Assembly (NCBI GenBank): GCA_016926875.1
Contig: JAFGNU010000040.1
Coordinates: 100,017 to 164,016, forward strand
Source of the DNA: Anaerolineae bacterium
GTDB lineage: Bacteria; Chloroflexota; Anaerolineae; Aggregatilineales; Aggregatilineaceae
Direction of reading: 5' to 3'
Length of the DNA: 64,000 bases
In this document: piece after piece, positions 19,497 through 26,345 of the stretch
Layout of the letters: each line of letters starts with the position of its first letter
Position numbering within the stretch: the first letter of the stretch is position 1
Notes under the pieces: generated by a model
Database searches by the model: none
What the model was told of the DNA's origin: nothing
What the model saw: only the letters and a program-made list of their open reading frames with translations
Program-made: the position numbers and the translations under genes

Positions 19497-20978
19497 TTAT
19501 ATATCTTCTGGGTTTGGTAGGCGGGTGTTCCGGGCTGCGTCATCCACGCGCAGTGGGTCGGTGTGGGCATAGTAGGCGCGTGTGGTTTCCACCGAACGGT
19601 GTCCCAGGTACTCTTGAACAACATCCAGTGCGTGTCCGGCATTGATTAGCTGTGTGGCGCGCCAGTGTCTGAAGTCGTGCGGGGTGATGCTGCGCAGGCC
19701 AAGTGCTTTGGCTGCTTGTTGTACGATACGCCACGCGACTACGCGGCTCGTCCGGTTGCCGTCATAGCTTGGGGCGTGGCTGACAAATAGTGGGATGTTG
19801 CCTTTTTGTGGTGCTTTTAGATCGGCTCCGCGTGCGAGAATGTAGGCTCGTATCGCGGGCAGTGAATCGAAAAATCGTAGGTAGTATGTGTGCCCGCCTT
19901 TGCCTGTAACTTCTACTCGCAGCACTTCGTTTTTGTTCAAGTAGCGTGGGGGAAACTCATCTAGGTTGAGGCTCAGGATTTCGCTGATGCGTCCGCCTGT
20001 TTCAGCCAGTGTGTGTAGTAATGCCCGGTTGCGAAGTCGTTTAAGTTCCCAGCGTCTTACGCGCTCTGGATCAACGTCGGGTTTTTGGAGTGTGTCGGGT
20101 AATGCAAGTGCATCGTAGTAGTAGATGACTTCTTCAATATGTTCGGGTGGTTCGGGTGGTTTGTTGTGGTTGGGCTGTCCGCGTAATTCATCTCTCACAA
20201 TGCGCTTGGCTTTTGCCAGGGGGAAATCGGCGGGCAGCCAGCCGTGATCGTCCATGAATTGGAACCAGTTTTGTACTCCAGCCAGTCTCAGTTCTACGGT
20301 GGTGGATTTGTAGGGGCGTTTATCTCTTTGTTTACCTGAACTTGGGGATACGAGCCATTGGGCAAAGTGGAGAAAGATAGGGGCGTCCTTTTGGCTGAGC
20401 GTGTTTAGTGGAATTGTGTCTGTGGTGACAGCGTTGTGTTGCTGGATGGGCAGGTTGTGTTTGGTGGAACGATCTTCCAGGAATTCAAGGAATAGCTCGA
20501 TTGCTCTGCGGTAGGAGTCGATGGTGTGCTGGGATTTTAGTGTTGCTCGTTGCAGGTAGGCATCGCGGGCGTTTCCTAGAGTCATATCCTGGGGTGTTTT
20601 GTGGTTTGGGGTTGGGGGCAGGCGTTTGAGCAGGTGTTTTAAGGCGGATTCTGGATCAGTTGTGAAGTCTTCGATGGGCAGATCGTTTATATACCAGGGC
20701 AGGGGATCAGTTGGGCGGGCGAGAATCGGGAACACTTGTTGGTTGATCTGCCTGGCGTGTGTTACCTGCTGCATGGTTATTTTGGATGATGCACTGTCCG
20801 GGCTTATTAGCACAATAAAACATGGGGCTTTTTCCGCAAAGTGTTTGATAGTGTTGGGAGTGCTCAAGTCTAGAAGTGATTCCAAAATCACTTTGTGACC
20901 TGTTTCACTCAGTTGGTTTGCTAGCCAGTGAGCTAGTTTGCTGTCTTTGGTGTGAAAGCTGATGTTTATGCTTGTCAT
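19497..20978 (-). CDS. TIR-domain/tyrosine recombinase fusion
   Basis: This 493-residue protein joins two modules. Residues 1-~110 look like a TIR_2 domain: a first strand INISFHTKD, helix KLAHWLANQLSETGH, strand CFIVLISPDSASS, and strand VFPILARP. The position of the TIR NADase glutamate (six after the conserved Ser65) is Gln71. Residues ~130-270 form a SAM-like core-binding domain and ~300-485 a tyrosine-recombinase catalytic domain. The latter has the full active site: Arg330 (GGRISEIL), Lys360 (TGKGGH), His434 and Arg437 (HDFRHWR), His460 (LGHRS) and Tyr469 (TTRAYY). It should therefore cut and rejoin DNA, while the TIR part is more likely a scaffold or regulator. No other mobile-element gene is adjacent. 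The start is the only good ATG; its Shine-Dalgarno is weak. Confidence 0.85.
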   Translation of the reverse strand: MTSINISFHTKDSKLAHWLANQLSETGHKVILESLLDLSTPNTIKHFAEKAPCFIVLISPDSASSKITMQQVTHARQINQQVFPILARPTDPLPWYINDLPIEDFTTDPESALKHLLKRLPPTPNHKTPQDMTLGNARDAYLQRATLKSQHTIDSYRRAIELFLEFLEDRSTKHNLPIQQHNAVTTDTIPLNTLSQKDAPIFLHFAQWLVSPSSGKQRDKRPYKSTTVELRLAGVQNWFQFMDDHGWLPADFPLAKAKRIVRDELRGQPNHNKPPEPPEHIEEVIYYYDALALPDTLQKPDVDPERVRRWELKRLRNRALLHTLAETGGRISEILSLNLDEFPPRYLNKNEVLRVEVTGKGGHTYYLRFFDSLPAIRAYILARGADLKAPQKGNIPLFVSHAPSYDGNRTSRVVAWRIVQQAAKALGLRSITPHDFRHWRATQLINAGHALDVVQEYLGHRSVETTRAYYAHTDPLRVDDAARNTRLPNPEDI

Positions 20979-20994
20979 TGTTTGTTTACCTGTG

Positions 20995-21034
20995 TAACAT
21001 AAGATAAAAGGGTATCATTTCTTACATTATGTTA
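20995..21034. repeat. Inverted repeat TAACATAA / TTATGTTA upstream of the recombinase
   Basis: TAACATAA at 20995-21002 is mirrored by TTATGTTA at 21027-21034, 24 bases apart. It starts 17 bases before the recombinase start codon, so it could be an operator, a recombinase binding site, or both. Confidence 0.6.
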
Positions 21035-21037
21035 TAC
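21010..21037. other. Candidate dif-like recombination site
   Basis: The 28-base stretch splits into an 11-base left arm GGGTATCATTT, a 6-base centre CTTACA and an 11-base right arm TTATGTTATAC. The right arm matches the E. coli dif XerD arm (TTATGTTAAAT, from memory) at 9 of 11 positions. The left arm matches the XerC arm at only 5 of 11. It lies 31 bases upstream of a tyrosine recombinase start codon. Confidence 0.35.
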
Positions 21038-21161
21038 TTGTATTGGTTTGTGTGCAAGCCCTTTTTTAGTTCCAGACGCAGTTATCCCACACATAAAAAA
21101 GGATAGGCCCCTACCAGGAGAGAAGGGAGCATTGTACTGATGGTTGTTAGCACAAGTGCTT

Positions 21162-21189
21162 TTTGTCTTGATGAATTTGTCTTGATGAA
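21162..21189. repeat. Tandem 14-base direct repeat
   Basis: TTTGTCTTGATGAA occurs twice in immediate succession (21162-21175 and 21176-21189) without mismatch. Confidence 0.85.
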
Positions 21190-21443
21190 GTGGATTTGTT
21201 GCGCAAAACCTACGCGTTTTTTATCAGAATGATCGGTGATGCAGTTTCAAAATGCATTTCCATGTGTTTCCCGAAAACTGATTCGGCTCATAATTGATTG
21301 TGATTAAATGCGCAAACAGAATGAATATTGCATGATATAGACGCATTAACAATAATGGTAAGTAATAGCTTTTCCGCAAGTCAGTAATGGCTACTATATG
21401 TATTACATCCAGGATTCGGTAATATAATAATGAAATTTTGGGA

Positions 21444-21517
21444 CCTATAACTTGATTGGGTTATAGGGGATTGGGGAAGCTAAAATCTAATTTTAGCAAG
21501 AGTGAGCGTTTTTGCTA
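21444..21517. repeat. Cluster of three inverted repeats
   Basis: CCTATAAC (21444-21451) pairs with GTTATAGG (21460-21467). GCTAAAAT (21479-21486) pairs with ATTTTAGC (21490-21497) across only three bases. TAGCAA (21494-21499) pairs with TTGCTA (21512-21517). They could be protein-binding palindromes or hairpins ending transcripts from the cobalamin adenosyltransferase gene on the minus strand. Confidence 0.6.
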
Positions 21518-21560
21518 GGTTAATAGAGAGGTCTGATTTTAGCTTTGTCTTTCGTTGCAA

Positions 21561-21654
21561 TGACTACACGAAGAATGGCGAATCCCGAACACATTCTCTT
21601 GAAGAAAAACTGCGGTTGGCTTTCTGGTTGCTTATTTTCTCTTGACTACACGAA
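21561..21654. repeat. 12-base direct repeat pair TGACTACACGAA
   Basis: Perfect copies lie at 21561-21572 and 21643-21654, 82 bases apart, both just downstream of the adenosyltransferase gene end. Their role is unknown. Confidence 0.6.
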
Positions 21655-21665
21655 AAACCCTGCTC

Positions 21666-22232
21666 TTACTTTGCTGTGGGAGGGTGCCAGGGCGTTTCTT
21701 CCCGGCCCGCGCGCGCGTTTGCCACACGCGCAGCGACAAATAACCAGTCTGACAGGCGATTTAGATATTGAAGTGCATATAAGTTGATTGGCTCGTCTTC
21801 CTGGACAAGCGCTAGCCAGCGCTCCGCCCGGCGACACACGGTCCGTGCCACATGCAAGAACGCGCCTGGTAACTCTCCGCCGGGTAAAATGAAACTCTTG
21901 AGCACTGGAAGTGAAGCCTCCCAATGGTCAATTTCATCCTCAAGGCGTGCGATCATTTCGGGCACAACGCGCACATGGCTGCGGTTTCCCTTGCCTGCCT
22001 GTACATCCAGCGGGGTTGCCAGGTCCGCTCCCACTGAAAACAGATCAGACTGGACCCGTTGGATCGCCGGGACCAGTTCCACATCCAACCCAGACGCCAA
22101 TACCAGGCCCAGCAGAGAATTGAGTTCGTCTACAGTGCCGTATGCGTGCAGCCGGGGGTGGCCTTTGCGGATACGCCCGCCTGCAAACAGGCTTGTCTCA
22201 CCCTGATCGCCGCTGCGAGTGTAGATCGGCAT
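21666..22232 (-). CDS. Cob(I)alamin adenosyltransferase, PduO type
   Basis: This 188-residue enzyme transfers the adenosyl group of ATP to cob(I)alamin to give coenzyme B12. The PduO/MMAB signature is clear: N-terminal YTRSGDQGETSLFAGGR, the KGHPRLHAYGTVDELNS motif, and the C-terminal VCRRAERWLALV followed by LYALQYLNRLSDWLFVAAR. The ATG at 22232 has AAGGAGA just upstream. Its start lies 35 bases inside the preceding histidine kinase gene, so translation is probably coupled. The AT-rich gap follows its stop. No other cobalamin gene is in the window. Confidence 0.93.
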   Translation of the reverse strand: MPIYTRSGDQGETSLFAGGRIRKGHPRLHAYGTVDELNSLLGLVLASGLDVELVPAIQRVQSDLFSVGADLATPLDVQAGKGNRSHVRVVPEMIARLEDEIDHWEASLPVLKSFILPGGELPGAFLHVARTVCRRAERWLALVQEDEPINLYALQYLNRLSDWLFVAARVANARAGREETPWHPPTAK

Positions 22233-24465
22233 GCTCTTCTCCTTGCCAGTCCGCATAGTCTGCGACCGGCAGCTTCACATGGACCACAGTCCCCCTACCC
22301 TGTTCGCTGTCCAGGCTAATCTCGCCGTTGTGCCGGTCCACGACTGCCTTTACCAGGCTCAGCCCTAACCCTGATCCCCCTGTATGTACCAGCCCTTGCT
22401 GCTTTCCCCGGAAAAAACGATCAAAGACGCGCGGCTGTTCTTCCAGGGGGATTCCAATACCTGTATCCGCCACGTGTACCAACACGTGCCTGCTATCCGC
22501 TTCGGCTGTAATCTCGACTTCGCCCCCGGATGGCGTGAACTTGATCGCGTTTTCTACCAGGTTGATAAACGCCTGTCCCAACTGCTGCTGATCGCCTAAG
22601 ACTGGCGGGAGCTTGCTATCGACGACCAACCGCATCACAAGCCCTTTTGCCTGCGCCTGGCTGTCCATCTCCTCAAAAACGCGCCGCAGCACCCCCGGCA
22701 GGGCGCATAACTCAAACGCAGGCGTACCGGCCTGGACCCGTTCCAGGTCAAGAATGCCGCTGATAATGCGGTACATGCGAGTGAGCTGCATCCAGATGAT
22801 ATCCACATACTCCTGCATATCATCGGTGAAAATCGACTTCCCGTCTTCTGTGAGCAGCTCAACATAACTCATCGCCGCCTGGAGCGGATTCTTCAAATCA
22901 TGGCTGGTCATGCGCACCATCTGGCTTTTCAGGCGATCCAACTCTTTCAACTGGGTAACATCGTTAAGAACTACCACCCAGCCTTCACCGCGCGGTTTTC
23001 CAAGCTCAGCTATATGACACAGATACGTTCGCTGCTCGACTACGATTTCGTAGATATACATCCGCTGCCGCCGAAGATCGCGCAGCGCCTGCAAGGGCTT
23101 TGGGGGCAGAAATTCAGCCGGGATCAGATCAAAAAGCCGGTGACCGACCAGCCCGCTCCCGGTCGATTCAAGCAAATTGACCGCCGCCGGGTTGGCAAAC
23201 ACGACTTGAAACTTGTGATCGACGGCGACAACCGGGCTTTCTGTGCTGGTCAGGACTGTCTCAAGCTGGTTTTTGGCAACAACCAGGTCTTCCGAAAGCT
23301 TGCGTTCCGCACCAAACAGGCGGCTGTTTGTGATCGCCACCGCGGCCTGCGGTCCCAGTAAGTTTAGCAGGTGCATATCCTCGCGGTTGAACAGGCGTCC
23401 TTGACGCCCCTGGATCACAAACAGCACCCCCACGACCTCACTCGCAAACACCAACGGCACGCAAATCACCGCGCCGAACATCTCACGCGCCAGCGGCAGT
23501 TCGGCTTCCCCTTTCCAATCGCGCCGGTAGTTATCCACCCGCCGCCCGCGCTGTTCCAGCGCAACCGTCCCGACAACCCCCTGCCCCATCGGGACTTCGA
23601 TCCCAACGTACTGCTGGGGCAGGTTGTACACGGCGGACAGTTCCAAGACCATCCCCTGCTTCAAAAAGATCGCGGCCCCGTCGGCTTCCAGCAATCCGGC
23701 AGCCTGGGCAGCGATTGTTGAGAGTGTATCCTGCAAATGCAGGCGGCTGGTGATCGCCAGCCCAACATCCCGGACGGCTTCCAACTGCTTCGCCCGGCCA
23801 AGCAGCGGCGTCATAATCTGCTGGCGCACGACGGAATAACTCATCATCAGTGCCGCTATCGAGCTGACATCTTCCGCGACGCCAAGCTCACGAAAACGCG
23901 GGCTGAGCAGTCCCAACATTTGCCCGGCAGAAAACAACAGGATGCCGCCCGCCAGCGTATGCGCCCGCACCTTCCGCCGGTTTCGCCAGATCAGCATGAT
24001 CGTGGACACCTGAAAGGCCAAATACAACAGAATGCTGCTCACGCCAAAGCTGTAGCGCAGCACGCCGTCCGGGGTGACCTCGTAGGCGCGCGCTGAATCA
24101 GTCAGCAGCAAGAGCACCTGGTAGGCAAACACAACCCCCAGGCTGGCAAGCGCCATTACACGAAACCACCGGCCCCGCAGCCCGGTGATAACAGCGCTGT
24201 AAATATACAGGCTGACGCTTGCCCCGGAGAACCCGGCGTCCAGCAAACGCAGCCCTGCCTGGATTGTACTCTGCCCGGCGTTTACATAGGCGGCTGCACG
24301 CCCCAGCAGCGAACCGGACGACCATAACACCACCATAAATAAAAACAGCGAAAACAGCCGGTTCGCCTCGCTGTTGGGGTCCTGCCAGAGAATCAAGATC
24401 AACAAGCCCAACGCCAGTGCAAGCGTCAGGCCGTTAAACAGCAAAGCGATAATATTTGGAGTCAT
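22198..24465 (-). CDS. Hybrid-input sensor histidine kinase (7TM, GAF, PAS, HisKA, HATPase)
   Basis: This 755-residue kinase starts with about seven membrane helices over residues 1-~230, like the histidine-kinase 7TM sensor region. A GAF domain (~255-400) follows, then a PAS domain (~405-505, with VVAVDHKFQVVFANPAAVNLLES). HisKA has the phospho-accepting His522 in TSHDLKNPL. The ATPase shows the N box (NLVENAIKF), G1 (DTGIGIP) and G2 (GGSGLGLS). It sits 25 bases after a response regulator gene, its probable partner, and overlaps the adenosyltransferase gene. The signal is unknown. Confidence 0.93.
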   Translation of the reverse strand: MTPNIIALLFNGLTLALALGLLILILWQDPNSEANRLFSLFLFMVVLWSSGSLLGRAAAYVNAGQSTIQAGLRLLDAGFSGASVSLYIYSAVITGLRGRWFRVMALASLGVVFAYQVLLLLTDSARAYEVTPDGVLRYSFGVSSILLYLAFQVSTIMLIWRNRRKVRAHTLAGGILLFSAGQMLGLLSPRFRELGVAEDVSSIAALMMSYSVVRQQIMTPLLGRAKQLEAVRDVGLAITSRLHLQDTLSTIAAQAAGLLEADGAAIFLKQGMVLELSAVYNLPQQYVGIEVPMGQGVVGTVALEQRGRRVDNYRRDWKGEAELPLAREMFGAVICVPLVFASEVVGVLFVIQGRQGRLFNREDMHLLNLLGPQAAVAITNSRLFGAERKLSEDLVVAKNQLETVLTSTESPVVAVDHKFQVVFANPAAVNLLESTGSGLVGHRLFDLIPAEFLPPKPLQALRDLRRQRMYIYEIVVEQRTYLCHIAELGKPRGEGWVVVLNDVTQLKELDRLKSQMVRMTSHDLKNPLQAAMSYVELLTEDGKSIFTDDMQEYVDIIWMQLTRMYRIISGILDLERVQAGTPAFELCALPGVLRRVFEEMDSQAQAKGLVMRLVVDSKLPPVLGDQQQLGQAFINLVENAIKFTPSGGEVEITAEADSRHVLVHVADTGIGIPLEEQPRVFDRFFRGKQQGLVHTGGSGLGLSLVKAVVDRHNGEISLDSEQGRGTVVHVKLPVADYADWQGEEHADLHSQRRSG

Positions 24466-24490
24466 TGGTGCTACTGCTCAGCCTGCAAAC

Positions 24491-25189
24491 TCAGGCAGTC
24501 CCTTGTTTTTCAAACCGGTATCCAACACGATGTTCCGTCAGAATATAAAGGGGATTGCCTGGGTCCGGTTCGATCTTCCGCCGAAGCTGGCTGATATAGA
24601 CTCGCGGATAATACACATCATCGACGTACTCAGGCCCCCACACCTGTTCCAGCAGTTCGCGCTGCGGCACGACCCGCCCGGCGTTCTCGATCAAGACCAC
24701 CAGCAGCTTAAACTCGGTCGGCGTCAGGTGTTTTCTCTTACCATCTACATGCACATGCCGACGCTGCAAATCCACGCTTAGATAGCCGTCGTTATAGCCG
24801 ACTTCTGCCTCAGAAGACACCATATGCGCGCGCCGCAGCAGCGCGTGCACGCGCGCGACAAACTCGTTCAGCCGGATCGGTTTGACCAGGTACTCATCCG
24901 CGCCAGCGTTCAGCCCCTGAACAATATCTTCTTCTGTAATGGCCTGCGCCGAGAGCATCATTACAGGTGTTTCGGCCACTTCACGAACCCGCTGGCACAT
25001 GGTCAGGCCGTCCATTTCCGGCATAACAATATCCAGGACGATCAAATCGGGACGTTCAGCGTGGAAAGCCCGCAAGCCTTCCAGTCCGTTCCCCGCCAGG
25101 GTCACATGAAACCCCTCACGCCGCAGTTTGCGCGCCAGGGCATCCCGAATGGCCTGTTCATCATCCACGATCAGTATTTTCATGGTCAT
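24491..25189 (-). CDS. OmpR-family response regulator
   Basis: This 232-residue regulator has a receiver domain with acidic pocket (VDDE), phospho-acceptor Asp53 in VLDIVMPEMDG, the conserved Ser/Thr (MLSAQ) and Lys (LVKPI). The C-terminal half is a winged-helix DNA-binding domain (HLTPTEFKLLVVLIENAG and the final YILTEHRVGYRFE). The ATG at 25189 follows GGAAG; an ATG two codons later is possible. It lies directly upstream of the histidine kinase and 64 bases after ribokinase on the same strand, so ribokinase, regulator, kinase and adenosyltransferase probably form one operon. Confidence 0.93.
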   Translation of the reverse strand: MTMKILIVDDEQAIRDALARKLRREGFHVTLAGNGLEGLRAFHAERPDLIVLDIVMPEMDGLTMCQRVREVAETPVMMLSAQAITEEDIVQGLNAGADEYLVKPIRLNEFVARVHALLRRAHMVSSEAEVGYNDGYLSVDLQRRHVHVDGKRKHLTPTEFKLLVVLIENAGRVVPQRELLEQVWGPEYVDDVYYPRVYISQLRRKIEPDPGNPLYILTEHRVGYRFEKQGTA

Positions 25190-25253
25190 CGTCACTTCCA
25201 CTCGCAACCAGGACGTAGTTGATCCGGCAGCACAGCACGCCAGGATTTTGCCC

Positions 25254-26180
25254 CTACGCGCTCCCCATCAGCTTCTCCACAGCCTCGGCAGTCGGCAGAG
25301 ACGGCTGCGCGCCCATTTTGGTTGCAGCCAACCCACCACACGCACAGGCATAGCGTACCACCTGATCCAGCGCCCACTCTCCACAGCCCAGCGCAACCGC
25401 CAGCCCTGCATTAAACGCATCCCCTGCGGCGGTCGTATCGACCGGTTCTACTTCAAAAGCGGGTACGCGCGTCCAGCCCCACGATCCCGCCGCCAGAGCG
25501 CCCTGCGCGCCGAGTGTGATCGCGGTGGTTGACGGTCCCAGTCCCAGGACGCTTTTGGCGAGCTGCTCATCGGTCATGCTTTCTGCTTCTGTCTCCGAGA
25601 TGCCTACCAACTGCGACAGCTCGATTCTATTCGGTGTAATCACGTCTACCGAGCCCAGCAGTTCAGATGGCAGTTCGCGTGCCGGGGCCGGATTCAGCAC
25701 AACCTTAACGCCGGACTCATGTGCAAGCTGCGCCGCCGCCAATACCGTCTCAATCGGCACCTCAAGCTGGAGCAGCAGCACATCCGCCTGTTGGAACACG
25801 CTCTTTGCCCTCTCGACATCAGCCGGTGACAGGCGCATGTTTGCCCCGGACGCCACAATAATGGCGTTCTCGCCACCATCCGCAATCGCAATCAGCGCCA
25901 CACCGGTTGGCTCGTCCGGGTCACGAAATACAAACCGGGTATCGACCCCTTCTGCCTCGTAGCCTGCCAGGCACTGATCGCCAAAGCTGTCTTGTCCTAC
26001 TCGGGCCACAAACGCCACGTCGGCCCCCAGCCGCGCCGCACCAACCGCCTGGTTCGCACCCTTGCCGCCCAATACCATCGCAAAATCGCGGCCCAGCACC
26101 GTCTCGCCAGGGCGGGGGATACGCTGCGCACGTGCAATCAAATCGACATTGGCGCTGCCCGCTACTACAATTCGCGTCAT
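25254..26180 (-). CDS. rbsK: Ribokinase
   Basis: This 308-residue PfkB-family sugar kinase phosphorylates ribose (or a similar sugar). It shows GSANVDL near the N-terminus, the ribokinase motif GGKGANQAVGAARLG at ~38-52, NPAPA, a TPNRIEL segment, and the catalytic DTTAAGDAFNAGLA near residue 250. GGAG lies about seven bases before the ATG. Ribose specificity is inferred from overall similarity, especially the GGKGANQA motif. No ribose transporter is next to it; the ABC system at 59-63 kb is unlinked. Confidence 0.9.
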   Translation of the reverse strand: MTRIVVAGSANVDLIARAQRIPRPGETVLGRDFAMVLGGKGANQAVGAARLGADVAFVARVGQDSFGDQCLAGYEAEGVDTRFVFRDPDEPTGVALIAIADGGENAIIVASGANMRLSPADVERAKSVFQQADVLLLQLEVPIETVLAAAQLAHESGVKVVLNPAPARELPSELLGSVDVITPNRIELSQLVGISETEAESMTDEQLAKSVLGLGPSTTAITLGAQGALAAGSWGWTRVPAFEVEPVDTTAAGDAFNAGLAVALGCGEWALDQVVRYACACGGLAATKMGAQPSLPTAEAVEKLMGSA

Positions 26181-26291
26181 AGCAGTTTCTCCATAAAGCG
26201 TAGTTCAAAATAGATTTTATAATCAAACTATCTTAATCTTACTCCATACAGCACTTTTTGTGCACATGCGTAAAGTCCCCCCTAAAACAAA

Positions 26292-26312
26292 CAGCCCTCG
26301 GTGTGAGGGCTG
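26292..26312 (-). terminator. Intrinsic terminator after aconitase
   Basis: On the minus strand CAGCCCTC and GAGGGCTG form a perfect 8-bp stem with a 5-base loop, followed by TTTGTTTTAG. It lies about 35 bases past the aconitase stop and separates that gene from the ribokinase operon. Confidence 0.8.
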
Positions 26313-26345
26313 TGTGGATGACTCAACCGGCGCGACCGCTCCCTG

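Larger units (their letters stand above)
20979..21665. other. AT-rich non-coding gap with palindromes and short repeats
   Basis: This 687-base stretch lies between two minus-strand genes and has no credible gene. It is clearly richer in A and T than its surroundings. It contains a dif-like sequence (21010-21037), a tandem 14-base repeat (21162-21189), three inverted repeats clustered at 21444-21517, and a 12-base direct repeat (21561-21572 and 21643-21654). It coincides with the change of strand composition described in findings. Confidence 0.75.

Noticed and set aside
19497..21665. A complete insertion sequence or prophage
   Set aside because: No transposase, phage or plasmid gene, terminal inverted repeats or target duplication is seen around the recombinase.
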